From the NCBI GenBank assembly GCA_965153455.1, contig OZ234500.1:1116001-1180000 (forward strand): a DNA stretch of 64,000 nt, written 5' to 3'. Source of the stretch: Sphagnum compactum. Lineage: Eukaryota > Bryophyta > Sphagnopsida > Sphagnales. A program made the position numbers and the translations under genes. The notes below the pieces were generated by a model, which saw only the letters and a program-made list of their open reading frames with translations, did no database searches and had not been told where the DNA came from. Each line of letters opens with the position of its first letter. The stretch's first letter is position 1. Positions 47,901-59,083 of the stretch are shown one piece after another.

Positions 47901-49168
47901 ACTCATTTATTAATTTTCAAAACTCATAAATATAACAAGCAATTCAAAACAACGGTTTCCAAATCATATTCAAATTGACATAGATATATAAGGACTTATT
48001 TTAAGCAATTTTATGATGAAATTTTATTTAGTTTTTTTTAACATGCTTTTTGTGGAATTAGTATTTATTTTCAAAAACCTTATTTTCTAGAATGTTTAGA
48101 GGTCCTCATGTAATTGTTTTTTTCTAAATGATTTTTCCCCCCAAAATAAGACATTAGAAAATGTAACTTATATAACATTATCATTATAGATTCTCCATGT
48201 GTTGTTTTTAATCCACCCTAGAGTGTTTATATTGACCAAGACAATCTTGTAATTTTGGTGTGAAGGAGTTATTGAATTTTGGATAATAATACATTTCAAT
48301 ATGTGTTCAAGAACACATGCCACACTAGTCATTTGATGAATGGAAGATCAAACTTGGATTTCCTTAATGCAATTGAAAGCCTCAAAATGATTAAAGGGAG
48401 AAATATTTTTTACAATAATCTAATTGAAACAACTACATGGAAAATTTAGCAATAACAAAATTTAGAAACAGAAAGAGGAGAGCCTAGAGGAGGGAAAATA
48501 ACAAACATAACTTTGAAACTAAATCTTTTAGTTGGCAAGAAATCTACACATTGAATGTGAAAAAAAAGGTGGCAAAAAACTTCAAATTTTAGTTAATTAT
48601 GTTTGAAGAAAAATGGCAAAGTGAGGTGCATATACAATGCCATGTGGTTAGATTCAGTAACCCAATACTAAATTGAATTTTTTAGGGCAAGCAAGATTTC
48701 CACACCTTAAGTCAAGATTTTCTAAACTAACCAATGCAATATGTGTCATTACCTAAACATGGTTATGAATTCAAGCTTTTCCTAAAAGCTACTTGAGAGT
48801 CCAAACAATAGAACTATAAAGTCTAGATCTATTGCATGCAGTGCTTACATTCTTTAAACCTTGAAATAAAGGTCTAGACCTAGATAAGGGTTTTTTTATT
48901 ATTATGCAAGTTGCAACCATCAAAAGATTTTTTTCTTGCAATGGTCCAATGTATGTACGATTTGCTATGTAGATTTCAATTTATGTCATCAATCAAGTGT
49001 TGAGGGGAGGTTTGCTATGTAAGTTAGAAGTCTATTTTTCTTGGTTTAAATTTGTTACATTGAGATTTGTCTTGTGGAATCAGTTGTCAAATTGTGTTTG
49101 TTGCCATGCCAGCCCCTCCTTTGTTTAGTTATCCCAAAAAACTTCATTCACAAGTTTTTTTTATAACC
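44913..49168. other. Intergenic, no gene recognised
   Basis: 44.9-46.5 kb is of mixed composition with short frames lacking family features. 46.5-49.1 kb is AT-rich with nothing recognisable. Short duplications such as GGTTCTTTGA at 45521-45540 are the only structure seen. Confidence 0.45.
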
Positions 49169-49170
49169 AT

Positions 49171-51290
49171 GTCCTTGTCAATCCTTACAATGTTACAAGT
49201 TTTAGCCAAAACCTAAAGTTTATTACTGTGGTTGCTGATCCACCCCAAGTAAAAGCAAACTTAGCCAATAACAAAAAGAGGAAGAAAATATATAAACTAA
49301 ACCTTCGTTTTCAAGATTCATGGGCAACAAAACTTCCTTGGGAAAAATCTATTATGGGTGTTGACGAAAAAGTCACACAAGTTAAGTTCAAGGTTTGTAA
49401 TGTTATTAAAAGGAGAAAACAAGCTTTTGGTACCAAAGTTGGGTTCTTTGCGGAAATGTGTTGGCCAATGGAAGGCTTCGACTTTGCATCTACATGTGTA
49501 ATAATAGTGGATTTCTATTATTTCAAAACAAATCAACATGTGTTCAATGAAAAATTTATATGCAAAGAGACAAGATTTTATTTGGTAGTAGGCTATTAAA
49601 GGGTTTGTGGTGAAGAGGGTAAAAAACTTGTCCATTTTCCTTTCATTTTCCATTTATTTTCCTAGGGTAGACGTAGATTGAGTATGAATTGATGCATTCG
49701 TTGTTTGCATTCCCCAAAGTGCCAAACTACCCATCCAAACATTATAATGATTGTATTGGCTAGGAGATTAAATAATATCTACACAATGTGATATTGAATG
49801 CCACTAAAAAGGATATTATAGCTTTCAAAAAAAAAAGTTGTTTGCAAATGAAATGATTACGATGGATACCCAATGCTAGATTTCAATCCATTGTTATGTG
49901 GTGGCAATTTGAAAAGAAGTTTTAATTTTGCCCACACTTGAACATCTTAAAAGTAGGATTGTCATTAACATAAACATTGTGATCTTATCTACTTTCATTA
50001 CATGTGGTTGTTTAATTAAGGAGCAAATTGTGAAATTTGTTATGCAGTGTTTTTTTGGTTGAAAAACATAAATTCGACCTATACAAAGGATTTTCCATGG
50101 AGAAAACGACCTTAATTTGCTAGATTTCAAAAAAAAAAAGAATTCCAAATCGTCAAATTTTTATGATAAGTTCCAAGAAATAACCAAAAATATGAAAAGA
50201 TCCTATTTTTTTTCCTATTTTCATACCTAGTTTGTAACCAAATTTGGCTAAATCATCTTATAGATGATCACCACTTGAATTACATCACAAAATTGAAAAA
50301 AAAATTCTAATGCTATGTGTGTTGGGAATTGATGGCATTTCCACATTTCAAAGGGTTAGATTTGGAATGATTACTTTGAATGAAGGCTTGCCATGTGTAT
50401 TGCATATGTTAGAGTTTGTCTGGGCTTTGATGAAGTTTGCATAAGCCAAGGATTTTTTATGTGTGACTATATTGTAGTTGTTAAAATCTACCAAGTTAAT
50501 ATGTACAAAATGTATAATGATCCACACATTTCATTTCAACCTAAATTTTTTCTTGAGATCACACAAATGTTTAATGCAAACACATCTTGTAAGATTACCC
50601 AAGATTGGGTTATTGGTTTAAATGATGGCATTGAACATTTGACTTTTTGCATCATTGGATAGTTTTACATGGTCCATTATGTCGATTCTTTAATTAATAT
50701 TCATTTTATAACTATTTCAGAAGGTTTTTATCAAGTTATCAAAATTGTCAAAACTCAATGCATTATTGTGTGTGATTTGTTGGTCCTTGAATTAGAATGA
50801 AGGTTTTTAGATCATGAATTAATAAATGTTCTTGAAATTATTTACCCATAATATTGGTTATGATCAAATTGTGAGGCCACTTTTGTGGACCATTTTGCTT
50901 GAATCAAATGACATTATAATATTTCCACTAAAGTTGGTACTAATGGAAAATGATTTTTCAAACCACTTTCAAAGGGAACATTGGATTTATGAAACTCTCT
51001 TTTCAAGTGACCATGAAAAATTTGGCTTCTAATAGTATGGTCAAACGTAGACATGAAAATCAAATGATTAAATTGTGACATTAGCTTGCCACAAATAAAT
51101 TTTTGGTTGTTTGTCTTTTTAAGTTCATGAGGCTTGTTGAATTGGCCATTTTTCATATCCTTGGTAACATGGAAGATGAAAAAGTATTTTCCATTCTATC
51201 TTTAATGAAGTCTAAATTGTGGAATCAATTAACAAGGCTTTGAATATCACCATACGCATCTTTGTGAAAAACTTTTTCACTAATGAACTT
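49171..51290 (+). pseudogene. Decayed hAT transposase with BED-like start and C-terminal dimerisation patch
   Basis: The + strand frame from 49171 reads NVTSFSQNLKFITVVADPPQ, then a patch around LRFQDSWATKLPW and GVDEKVTQVKFKVC, the BED-finger-like start of this plant hAT family, with one of the paired cysteines replaced by Phe. A frameshift follows near 49440 (the other frame reads SLRKCVGQWKAS). At the far end 51121-51240 reads LVELAIFHILGNMEDEKVFS then LSLMKSKLWNQL, and a shifted frame continues LNITIRIFVKNFF. This is the typical hAT C-terminal dimerisation region, where an E-R/K-xFS motif precedes a K(S)KLRN helix. The middle is full of stops. The gene is non-functional. It is related to, but separate from, the pseudogene at 2100-6700. 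Confidence 0.7.
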
Positions 51291-51489
51291 TTCCTTTCAA
51301 ACATGTTATTACAAATTGGAATGATGGAAACAAGTTAAAGGTTGGAGTGAATGCATGAGCATTTGGCTTGGAGTTGGTCCTTGGATGCGAGTTTAAAAAT
51401 GTAATTCTGATTGTATTTTCAATTGCACAATCATGTTTTGTTTTATATAATATAATATTGACATTTTCAACTACAACATGCACTTTGTG

Positions 51490-51545
51490 TTGCAATGGGT
51501 AGGGCCCTTGTGACCAAGGTCCAAATCCTTCTCAAATTGCTCAAA
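51490..51545 (+). repeat. tRNA-related SINE head (candidate)
   Basis: TGGGTAGGGCC resembles an A box, and GGTCCAAATCC (51518-51528) is one base from the B-box consensus GGTTCAAATCC. Spacing is short and no tRNA cloverleaf forms, so it is not called as a tRNA. A second, weaker candidate is at 15021-15076. Confidence 0.35.
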
Positions 51546-51643
51546 GTTCGATTTTGTAATTTTAAAATCTACTTATAATTGACACATTTCATCAAATTGC
51601 ATAACATAATTATTCTTTGGAAGCCTAAAACTTGAACACCTCA

Positions 51644-51725
51644 ACATGCATAGAATCTCTACTCTTGTACACACATAAGTCCAAACATGCATAGAGTCTA
51701 TTCTTGTACACACATAAGTAGGAAC
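51644..51725 (+). repeat. Tandem duplication, ~41-bp unit
   Basis: ACATGCATAGAATCTC...CTTGTACACACATAAGT occurs at 51644 and again at 51685 with a 3-base deletion. Two copies only. Confidence 0.75.
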
Positions 51726-52204
51726 CACAAAGATCCTTTGCAATTTCAAAACTCTTCACCCAATTTACACTTATGTTGGTGCAATATAACCATTTATATC
51801 ACACTTTTTTTTCTCCCAAATAACCATAAAAGCTCTACCTTTTCAAATCCCCTTGCACATGAAAAATATTAAAAAAACACAAAAAAATCATTTGCTAGGA
51901 GATCAATCTACAAAGAAAGAGATCATCCATTAACAATTCAACCAAAAAAAAAAAATCCCTTTCAAAGTCCCTTGCAAGTAACAAATTGAAGGAATCAAAG
52001 TGAAGATTAGATTCATCAATTTCACTTCCATCACCTGACACATTGTTGGAGTTGAGAAGGTACATATGTGAAACAAATTGCAAGGTACAACAAAAAGCAA
52101 AGGTCAAAAAAAACTGCACCTATCTACATAAAGAACAAATGGGTGATCCATTTTGGAAGCAATGGTGTTTTACAACAATTTGGTGATCTAGCGGAGGTGG
52201 CAAA

Positions 52205-52520
52205 TCATCCATAAAAAGGTTTAGCCAAATTTAAAGGTTTAGCCATTTTGACTGTAAATGAATCATGAAAGTAAAAACATTCTAGGTGTTGTTCTATATC
52301 GTGGGCTACCTATTGAAAAGTGATAAAAAGTTATGGCAATCTTTTTGAAAATTCCAAAATCCTGAGATATAAAACCTCAAAAAAAAAACCAAGAAAATTC
52401 AAAATTCATAGAGACAAGTTGTCCTTGTTTAACAAAGGATATATTGCCAAAAGGAGGGGGGAAAAAAAAAATTCAAAAAAAGCGATTTTGGATGTTTTCA
52501 ATCGCCAGAGAAGTGAGGGA
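52205..52520 (+). repeat. Dispersed 'TTTAGCCAAAT' repeat, copy 4
   Basis: GGTTTAGCCAAATTT, then GGGCTACCTATTGAAAAGT, then GCAATC...AAAATTC and GCGATTTTGG follow the order of blocks in the other copies. It is more diverged than copies 2 and 6. The frame at 52320-52556 is not taken as a gene. Confidence 0.4.
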
Positions 52521-52605
52521 ATAGCCCAGGTTATGCCTGAAAATCTGTTATGCTAGGATAATTAAAATAATGGAATGAATAGGTAGTGGACAAAAACAAT
52601 TTTGT

Positions 52606-52670
52606 AGGCCACCCCCCCCCCCCCACACAAAGGAAAGGGGGAAGGGGAGGGAGGAGGGGGGATATCATTT
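52606..52670. repeat. Poly-C and purine tract
   Basis: A run of about 14 C (52611-52624) is followed by a G/A-only stretch (52629-52660) that could form unusual structures and is a likely length-variable site. Confidence 0.7.
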
Positions 52671-52934
52671 CCTATTTTGCTGCATAAGAAAAAGGAGGCC
52701 ATTCCATCCCCCATTTGGCATTTGGAGTTGACACTAGGTACACTTTGAAATGTTATAATTAGTAGATATTGAAGTGAAGTCATAAGCTCTTATGATTCCC
52801 CTATTTATTTGCAAAGGCCCCCACAAGGGAATGGGAATGGGGACCCCCAAATTCATTCATACTTTTGGTTGACAATTTTTTTTACTTACTTGATGATTCC
52901 ATTGGCTAAAAAAGAAAAAGAAAAAACAAAGGGT

Positions 52935-53091
52935 TTGTTGTATTCACACCTATTTTTATGAGGTAAGGTGACTTGTTGTATTCACACCTATTTTATGAGG
53001 TAAGGTGACTTGTTGTATTCACACCTATTTTTATGAGGGAAGGTGACTTGTTGTGTTCACACCTATTTTTATAATGTAAAGTGACTTGTTG
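52935..53091 (+). repeat. 38-bp tandem repeat, four copies
   Basis: TTGTTGTATTCACACC starts at 52935, 52973, 53010 and 53048, and a fifth partial unit starts at 53086. One unit is a base shorter (TATTTTATG for TATTTTTATG). Later units carry GTGTTC and ATAATG changes. Confidence 0.9.
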
Positions 53092-53189
53092 CACACTGAC
53101 AACATCAACTTTTTCTCTGGCCAATATTTATTGCACAAGAGTTGACTTGAATGGCTACCATACCCAATTGTGGAGAGGTTTTCTTAGGT

Positions 53190-53545
53190 ACTTTGAACTA
53201 ACTCTGGTAAGGTTTGGATGTCATTTGAACCAACTCTGGTGAGGTTTGAATGTCAATTGAACCAACAACTCTGGTGTGAAGTTTTGTTGTGGGTTTTTTT
53301 GAACCAACAACTCTAGTAAGGTTTTGTTGTGTCATTTTTCTAACCAACAACTCTGGAGAGGTTTTTTTTTGTAAAAAAAAATGTGCTTTTGACAAACAAA
53401 CAAACAAACTCTGGTTAGGTTATTGATGTGCTTGTTTTTAACTAACTCTGGTGAGGTTTTGTTGTGCTTTTTTTTTGTAATCAACTCTGGGGTGAGGTTG
53501 TGTTGTTGCCCTTTTTTTTTGAAACCCAACTCTTGTTGTATATTC
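53190..53545 (+). repeat. Degenerate minisatellite on AACTCTGGTGAGGTT
   Basis: About nine units of the form (ACC)AACTCTGGTGAGGTTTTG, followed by a variable TTGTG/ATGTC spacer, recur every 25-60 bases. The minus-strand open frames here (53198-53407 and 53332-53529) show repeated SPELL/TRVVG peptides that simply mirror the DNA repeat. Confidence 0.8.
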
Positions 53546-53549
53546 CCTC

Positions 53550-56500
53550 CTTTATTTAGGGTTAGTTTGGGTGTGGCCCACTATACAAACTATTTTTACC
53601 TAGTAAAAAATACCCTAGTGATTTTCACAAAAGAGTAGAGGAGTGTGTATTTAGTGGTCACCAAAGATCCAAATTGTTTGACTTTTGGAGTGCCATTAAA
53701 TATATTCCAGTGTCTCTTTTTCTTCCCTTTTTATTCTCCCCTTTGTTTTTCTCTCTATTTTTATGCCTCCTGCCAAGTTCCCAGAGTCATGGATCATGAA
53801 TCATGGTGGGCTGGGAAGGGGGAGAGGGGGGGGGTTTGGTGGCAGAGGGTGGTATGTACCCCTCTTTAATGACACTTCTTGCAATGTCAACTCCTTTTTT
53901 TGCATAATAGTGTACCAACCCATAGTGATTTTTATTACTATTTATTATTTATTTATTTAACAAATTTGTTGTCTATGTAGATCAAATGGGATATGTAGGT
54001 GTAAAACATAATTCAAGTAAATTGAAAATTATGGTTCAAAGTTCAAATTCCCTCTTATTATTATATCTTGGCAAAAATGCACCATGTATTGTCAAAAGTA
54101 TACAATCTAATAATATTCATGAATTTTGTGTGGATGCCTTGTGCTTGTGTGTAACTTGGGTCAAACATTCATGGCCAAATTGCATGCCTTCTCAATTGCT
54201 TCCTAAATATAATTTGCAAATTCCATCAATGTAGAAGATAATGTCTTGGACAAGTTAGAAGTTAGAACCTATTGAGAGTCAATAACCCAAGACTTTCTTC
54301 AGCCCAAGAGCTAGATGTAGGGAGATAAAGTGACCTTATTCACACGGAGTCTACGTAGATCAAATGGTTTTGATATCATTTTCTTACATATGCCCTTTGA
54401 ATTGATTTATTGATTTGGTTATTGTGCTTTGAGTTTGAAGGTATGTTAAATCTTTTGCCATGAGTTAGAAGTATTAGACCCCCCTTTGAAGTACCATAAG
54501 ACTTCATTTCTAAAGACTAATTATGACATTGCTTGGAGGGGTGCAAAATGAAGTAAAATAGAAATCTCAGGTCAAATGTGACATGTTATGCACTAGATGT
54601 TCAAGAAGTTGGACTTATCCAACTAAGTTGATTAGGCTACAATGTCGATTTCATGACACATGAGGGTTTAGGTCGATGCCACATATATGCATATGTCGAT
54701 GACTCATCGTTTGGGATGCTACTCTTGCAACTTCTCAAGAGTGGGAAGATGCACAATATAACAATTAACATTTAAGTTGTGGTTTGGGTTTTGTTTTTAG
54801 TAGCAAATTTCATGCGTAAATCTTGTTTTAAGATTGTTCATGTGATGTGTGAACATTATAGCTTAGAGTTCTCAAGCATGGTAGATAATCATAAATCCTA
54901 AACCATCTTGCATATGGATTTCTGAAATATACATCATCATTGTGTTGGATGTTGATGAATGTCTCAAGACATTGATTGTTGTTTCGGTTTTCATGTGACA
55001 TTAACTTTCATGGTTGTGTAATAAATTATGTAGTCTCATCAGTATGATAATCGTAAGCTTGTAGAGAACCATCTAGAGAGAATGCTAAAAGTTCTGTTGC
55101 TTCGAATGCAAGGTAAGAAAGACCATAACTTCGACCTCAACCATCCTAACCCCACTATCATGCATATGAATCACATTTCAGTGGGGTTAGAGCATCTCCA
55201 CCCACACCTCCTCTTTGGGCCTCCGGTACCATTTATCACATCCAACATACAACGTTAAATCTTCTCCCATACCCACCCATAAACGTGAAAAATTGAACAA
55301 TATAAAGTGAGAGACTATTTAAATATTATCACATGGCATTATGGTTTGCCAATTCACAACATGCATTTCCTTTTTCATACCTTCTTAGACATTACCCACA
55401 TAAATATATGTAGTGAACAAGGTAACGTGAGGGGGGGAAGTATGAAGGTTTATGAAGTAGGTTACCAAGGTTTCACTTGGTAACTTAGTTGCGGTTGATC
55501 GGTAGTAATTGAGTCATAATGGGTTTCCAATGGATGGTGCATTGATGGGTGCTAGGTCATGTTATCGATCATTGACTATGTTGTTCCTAATGAAATGCAA
55601 AACACTTTAGAAAAAATAAGATTTCTATTTTCTCTAAATGTACAATAACTTTTACTCGAGTTTGACTAACTTCATTTGTTTAAAGCAGCAACTGCAGACT
55701 TTCTATGTAGCATATAGAAGAACGAGGTTGTTTGTTGACTTAGAACTAGTAGAAAAGGAGTGCGACAATTAGGGTTGGTGATTGCATTGAGAGAGATTCT
55801 TCTAGAAAGTGAGAACAAAAAATGTTTTGTGTTATTATCCACTCCCTTCTCATCCTTTCCAACATGGCCCTTTGAGTAGTCACTCAACTTCTTGAACTTG
55901 TTTGGGGTTAGTTTGGTGAATTGGGGGCTCATTCCAATGTGATCCATATATAATAATATCTCCACTCACAATTGTAAATGGCATGTACGCTATATTTTGG
56001 ATGAAATATAGTTATCGAATATTGTGAAACTCAATTTGGACCTAAAATTTTACCTGTGATAGATATACATTGCCCTTCACCAAGAGGTAGGATGTTAAAT
56101 ACCTAGAAATGAGCTTTATCCATGTGTCCGTGCAAACAATTGCTCAAAAAAGTTGCATGGTTCGATTATTGTAGGGTTCAATTATCATTGACCTAGTTAT
56201 ATATGATAAATAAAGCAAAGAATTACTATTACTAAGTGCTTAAAACTAGGCTAATGGTAGATATCCTCATTTTCTCCTTAGATGTAGTGTGGGACAAGTA
56301 GGGTTTTTTTTTACAAAAATTATCTTGCTTGGCAGAACAAGCAAAATTGTGTATATTTAGTGCACACTTTTTTATACACAAATGCTCAAAAGTCATTTAT
56401 TGTATTTGTGAACCACATTGGAGAAAAAATATTTACATGATATTTTGCATTGAGAACAATAATCATCAATGACAAAAACATGTTAACAAAATTAGACACA

Positions 56501-56835
56501 CAAGAATTTGACAGGTATTCTGATTTATGAACAATATTCTGGTGTACTCTTTTATTTTTGCGTTAACTATGTTTGTGATGATATAATTTCATATGTGACA
56601 TGAATTTGATGTGAGACAAGCAACCCACAAGTGTAGAATGAACCCAAAATCAAGGTTTTGCATGAATTTATGCACTAGTTTCTAGTTGTAGTTGTGACAA
56701 ACATGTTTCCAAGTTGTGATTGAACGGACCCCTTTTCGCTAATTGTGACAAGTATTGTTCAACTATTTACGATTGACAAATTCAAACCCCATCCAACAAG
56801 CATACACATAAAGGGCTGGCCACCAGGATACTAAG
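53550..56835. other. Intergenic, no gene recognised
   Basis: Mostly AT-rich. The longest frame, 55672-55965 on the minus strand (97 codons), has a Lys-rich protein-like start (MDHIGMSPQFTKLTPNKFKK) but no family that I know and no neighbouring exons. Nothing else stands out. Confidence 0.4.
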
Positions 56836-57469
56836 GGCCTCTTTCCATTAGGTTGTTGTGATCACAGATTTTGCCCCAACAACAATTTCCATTACATTTG
56901 TTTCATATGGTTGTGCTTAAAATAAGCTCACAGGCAGGCCTACATGTTAAGCTTGACCTAATGCAAAGTTGTGTGAGCTGTGAGTCAACATGTGAATCAC
57001 TAGGAACATGTCATTTCTAATGGGAACATGTTTTTTTTTAAAAGTTCTTTAGCAAGTATGTTATGTATGAAATATATCTAACATTCATAACATTCGTAAT
57101 TACATAAAGATTTCCAGCCGAGTTGCAACTTGCAACTCCCCCAATGAAAAGTGCTTGTCCACGCAACAAGATACAAGGCTCCATTTCGGTGGCTTTTCAT
57201 TACCCTAGTACCTTGGCCATTTCAACACATGTTCATCCGTCGAATAATTAATTAATTTTGAAAAACTCATTTTCAACCAATGGAATATTCCTAAATATTC
57301 ACTATTATCCTTCACAATATTTTTTTGATTTGGAAAAAAATCATTTTTGAAAATTTCAACATTTCTGAAATTAATATAATTAGTGTTGAATTGGCCAAGG
57401 TATTAGGGTAGTCTGCTGCATACTCATGTGTAACTATGATGATGAGAATAACTTAATGGAAACAGACCC
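56836..57469. mobile_element. MITE, longest copy of the expansin-intron family
   Basis: The ends are GGGCCTCTTTCCATTA (56836-56851) and TAATGGAAACAGACCC (57454-57469), 14 of 16 matching as inverted repeats. TTGTTGTGATCACAG follows the left end. Interior blocks (AATTTCCATTACAT, CCAATGAAAAGTGCTTGTCC, GGTGGCTTTTCATTACC) are shared with the copies at 19152 and 10660. Element length is 634 bp and it encodes nothing. GGG...TTTCCATTA ends recall PIF/Harbinger MITEs, but a TAA/TTA duplication is not clear. Confidence 0.7.
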
Positions 57470-57544
57470 AAGTTATAAACAACACCTGGCTACTTTTTGA
57501 GGGCATTTAAGAGTACAATTGCTCAGCTTGAATTATTTTTCTAA

Positions 57545-57690
57545 AAGATTTAGTCAAATATGGCTATATACCAGATATAAAGTACAAATACTTAATCAAC
57601 TTTTTATATTAAAATTTTATGGCTACACAATGAAAAACCAAACATAGAAATCTGATTTCTCCCTTTTTTTTTTTTTAAGGATTGAAAGCC
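57545..57690 (+). repeat. Dispersed 'TTTAGCCAAAT' repeat, copy 5
   Basis: TTTAGTCAAATATGGCTATA, then CCAGATATAAAGTA, then TTATGGCTACACAATG and AACATAGAAATCTGATT match the blocks of copies 2 and 3. A poly-T run follows. Confidence 0.5.
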
Positions 57691-57699
57691 GTGTTGGAC

Positions 57700-58379
57700 T
57701 GGTATTGGATTTTTGACATACCCATCTAGTACGGGTATTTGGATTTTTTTGAATTTCATATACCATGGCAATACAAGTATTGGGGCAAAAATACAAAAAC
57801 TCATACCAAATGGTATCAATATGTACCAAGTTTATAATTTTCGCTCAATGATATGAGTATCATGGTATTCAAATGTGTGATACCATAAGAGTATATAATA
57901 TCGATATGAATATGTTGATTTAATGTGTGATGTCATCAAAAAAAAAGTGCAACTTTTTGCATAAGTTGAAAGGAGAAAATCCTTGATGAACCCTTTTTAA
58001 AAAAAAACCAATAAAACACCTAGTCACAACAAAATTGATTTGCAAATGTCCCAAAATCATCACAAATGCATCATTGATCAAAGGCTAAGGTGCCAAGTTG
58101 GAAAAAAAATTAATATTATAATAATATTATTAATATTATCATAGGCATAAAATAAATAAAAATTCATCTACAATTTACAACTAACACCTTACACCCTAAA
58201 AAAGTTGATACTCGTATCATGGCATCAATGCTCATAAATAGTTATGTGTATGAATTTAGAGCAAAATACCTAAAATGTTGTTATTAGTCGGATCTGGTAT
58301 GAGTTGAGGTATCCAACTTTCACATACCAATTACACCAAATTTTTGAAATCACAAGTTTGCAAAAAAGAAATCCCTGAA
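57700..58379. other. AT-rich intergenic DNA
   Basis: Contains repeated short motifs such as GATACC/GGTATC and TATGAGTATCATGG but no gene. Confidence 0.45.
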
Positions 58380-58615
58380 CACAACTCCTGCCAAAAACCC
58401 AGTGTTTTTTTTTTTTTTCCAAACCGAAAAAAGTGTGCTTTTTTCTGTGTTTTAAAATTGCCAAAATTTGAATTTTTATTTTTATAAAAATTTTATAAAA
58501 TTTTCCAGATTTAATGTTAAGTTCCAGTAGGTAGCCAGAATATACATATATATATATAGCAGGATGCTCAGATTTCTAAATTTTTCATATTCTAATAGCC
58601 AGATTTGGCTAAACC
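58380..58615 (-). repeat. Dispersed 'TTTAGCCAAAT' repeat, copy 6 (reversed)
   Basis: Read on the minus strand: TTTAGCCAAATCTGGCTA, then TAGAAATCTGAGCAT, then TCTGGCTACCTACTGGAACT, then TTTTGGCAATTTTAAAAC. It matches copy 2 (TTGGCTACCCATTGGAACTT) well. The strand is opposite to the other five copies. Confidence 0.55.
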
Positions 58616-58850
58616 CTCAATTAGTGACTCTGACTGTCTCAGACCCTCCACTACCTGTTGGAAAATTTAAAGAAAAACAAAAACACAAAAAACAGAGGAT
58701 TCTGACACAGAAACTGGGGATGAGATGACAAACTGAGGACCAACAGGGGTCCAGACTGGGGATCAACTAGGCATGACTTGTAACTAAAAACTCTGGTCAA
58801 TGCAAACTTCTGAATTGCCAACAAACTAACCACCCACACACATTACTTTT

Positions 58851-59083
58851 GGTGCATTCACACTTGATGTTATTAAGTCCGTGTGTTAAATGAAAAATCT
58901 AGGTGGCATCTTAGGTGGCACTCAATGATGTTAAATGGGTGATATAGCTTAATGTTAAAGTGAATGTTAGCTTAACATAAAAAATGTTCATGGTATGTAG
59001 ATGTTACCCAAGTCGTAAATGACTAGCATGGTGTTATTAGGGGACTCAACACTAGAGTCCCTAACACCGAGTGTGAATGCACC
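58851..59083. mobile_element. MITE of 233 bp, GGTGCATTCACAC ends
   Basis: GGTGCATTCACACTTGATG (58851-58869) and its inverted counterpart CACCGAGTGTGAATGCACC (59065-59083) form terminal inverted repeats. Similarity continues inward as GTTA..GGGACTC and GAGTCCCTAAC-like blocks. The interior has ATGTTAAA-type short repeats and no frame. No target duplication was clear. Confidence 0.65.

Noticed and set aside
49318-49653. 111-codon minus-strand frame
   Set aside because: Antisense shadow of the hAT pseudogene, whose + strand patches are family-like.
51490-51545. tRNA gene
   Set aside because: B-box-like motif present, but no acceptor stem or cloverleaf pairing could be drawn. Kept only as a SINE-head candidate.
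53198-53529. Minus-strand frames encoding repeated SPELL/TRVVG peptides, possible repeat protein
   Set aside because: The peptide repeat follows from the DNA minisatellite, and the frames change phase between units.
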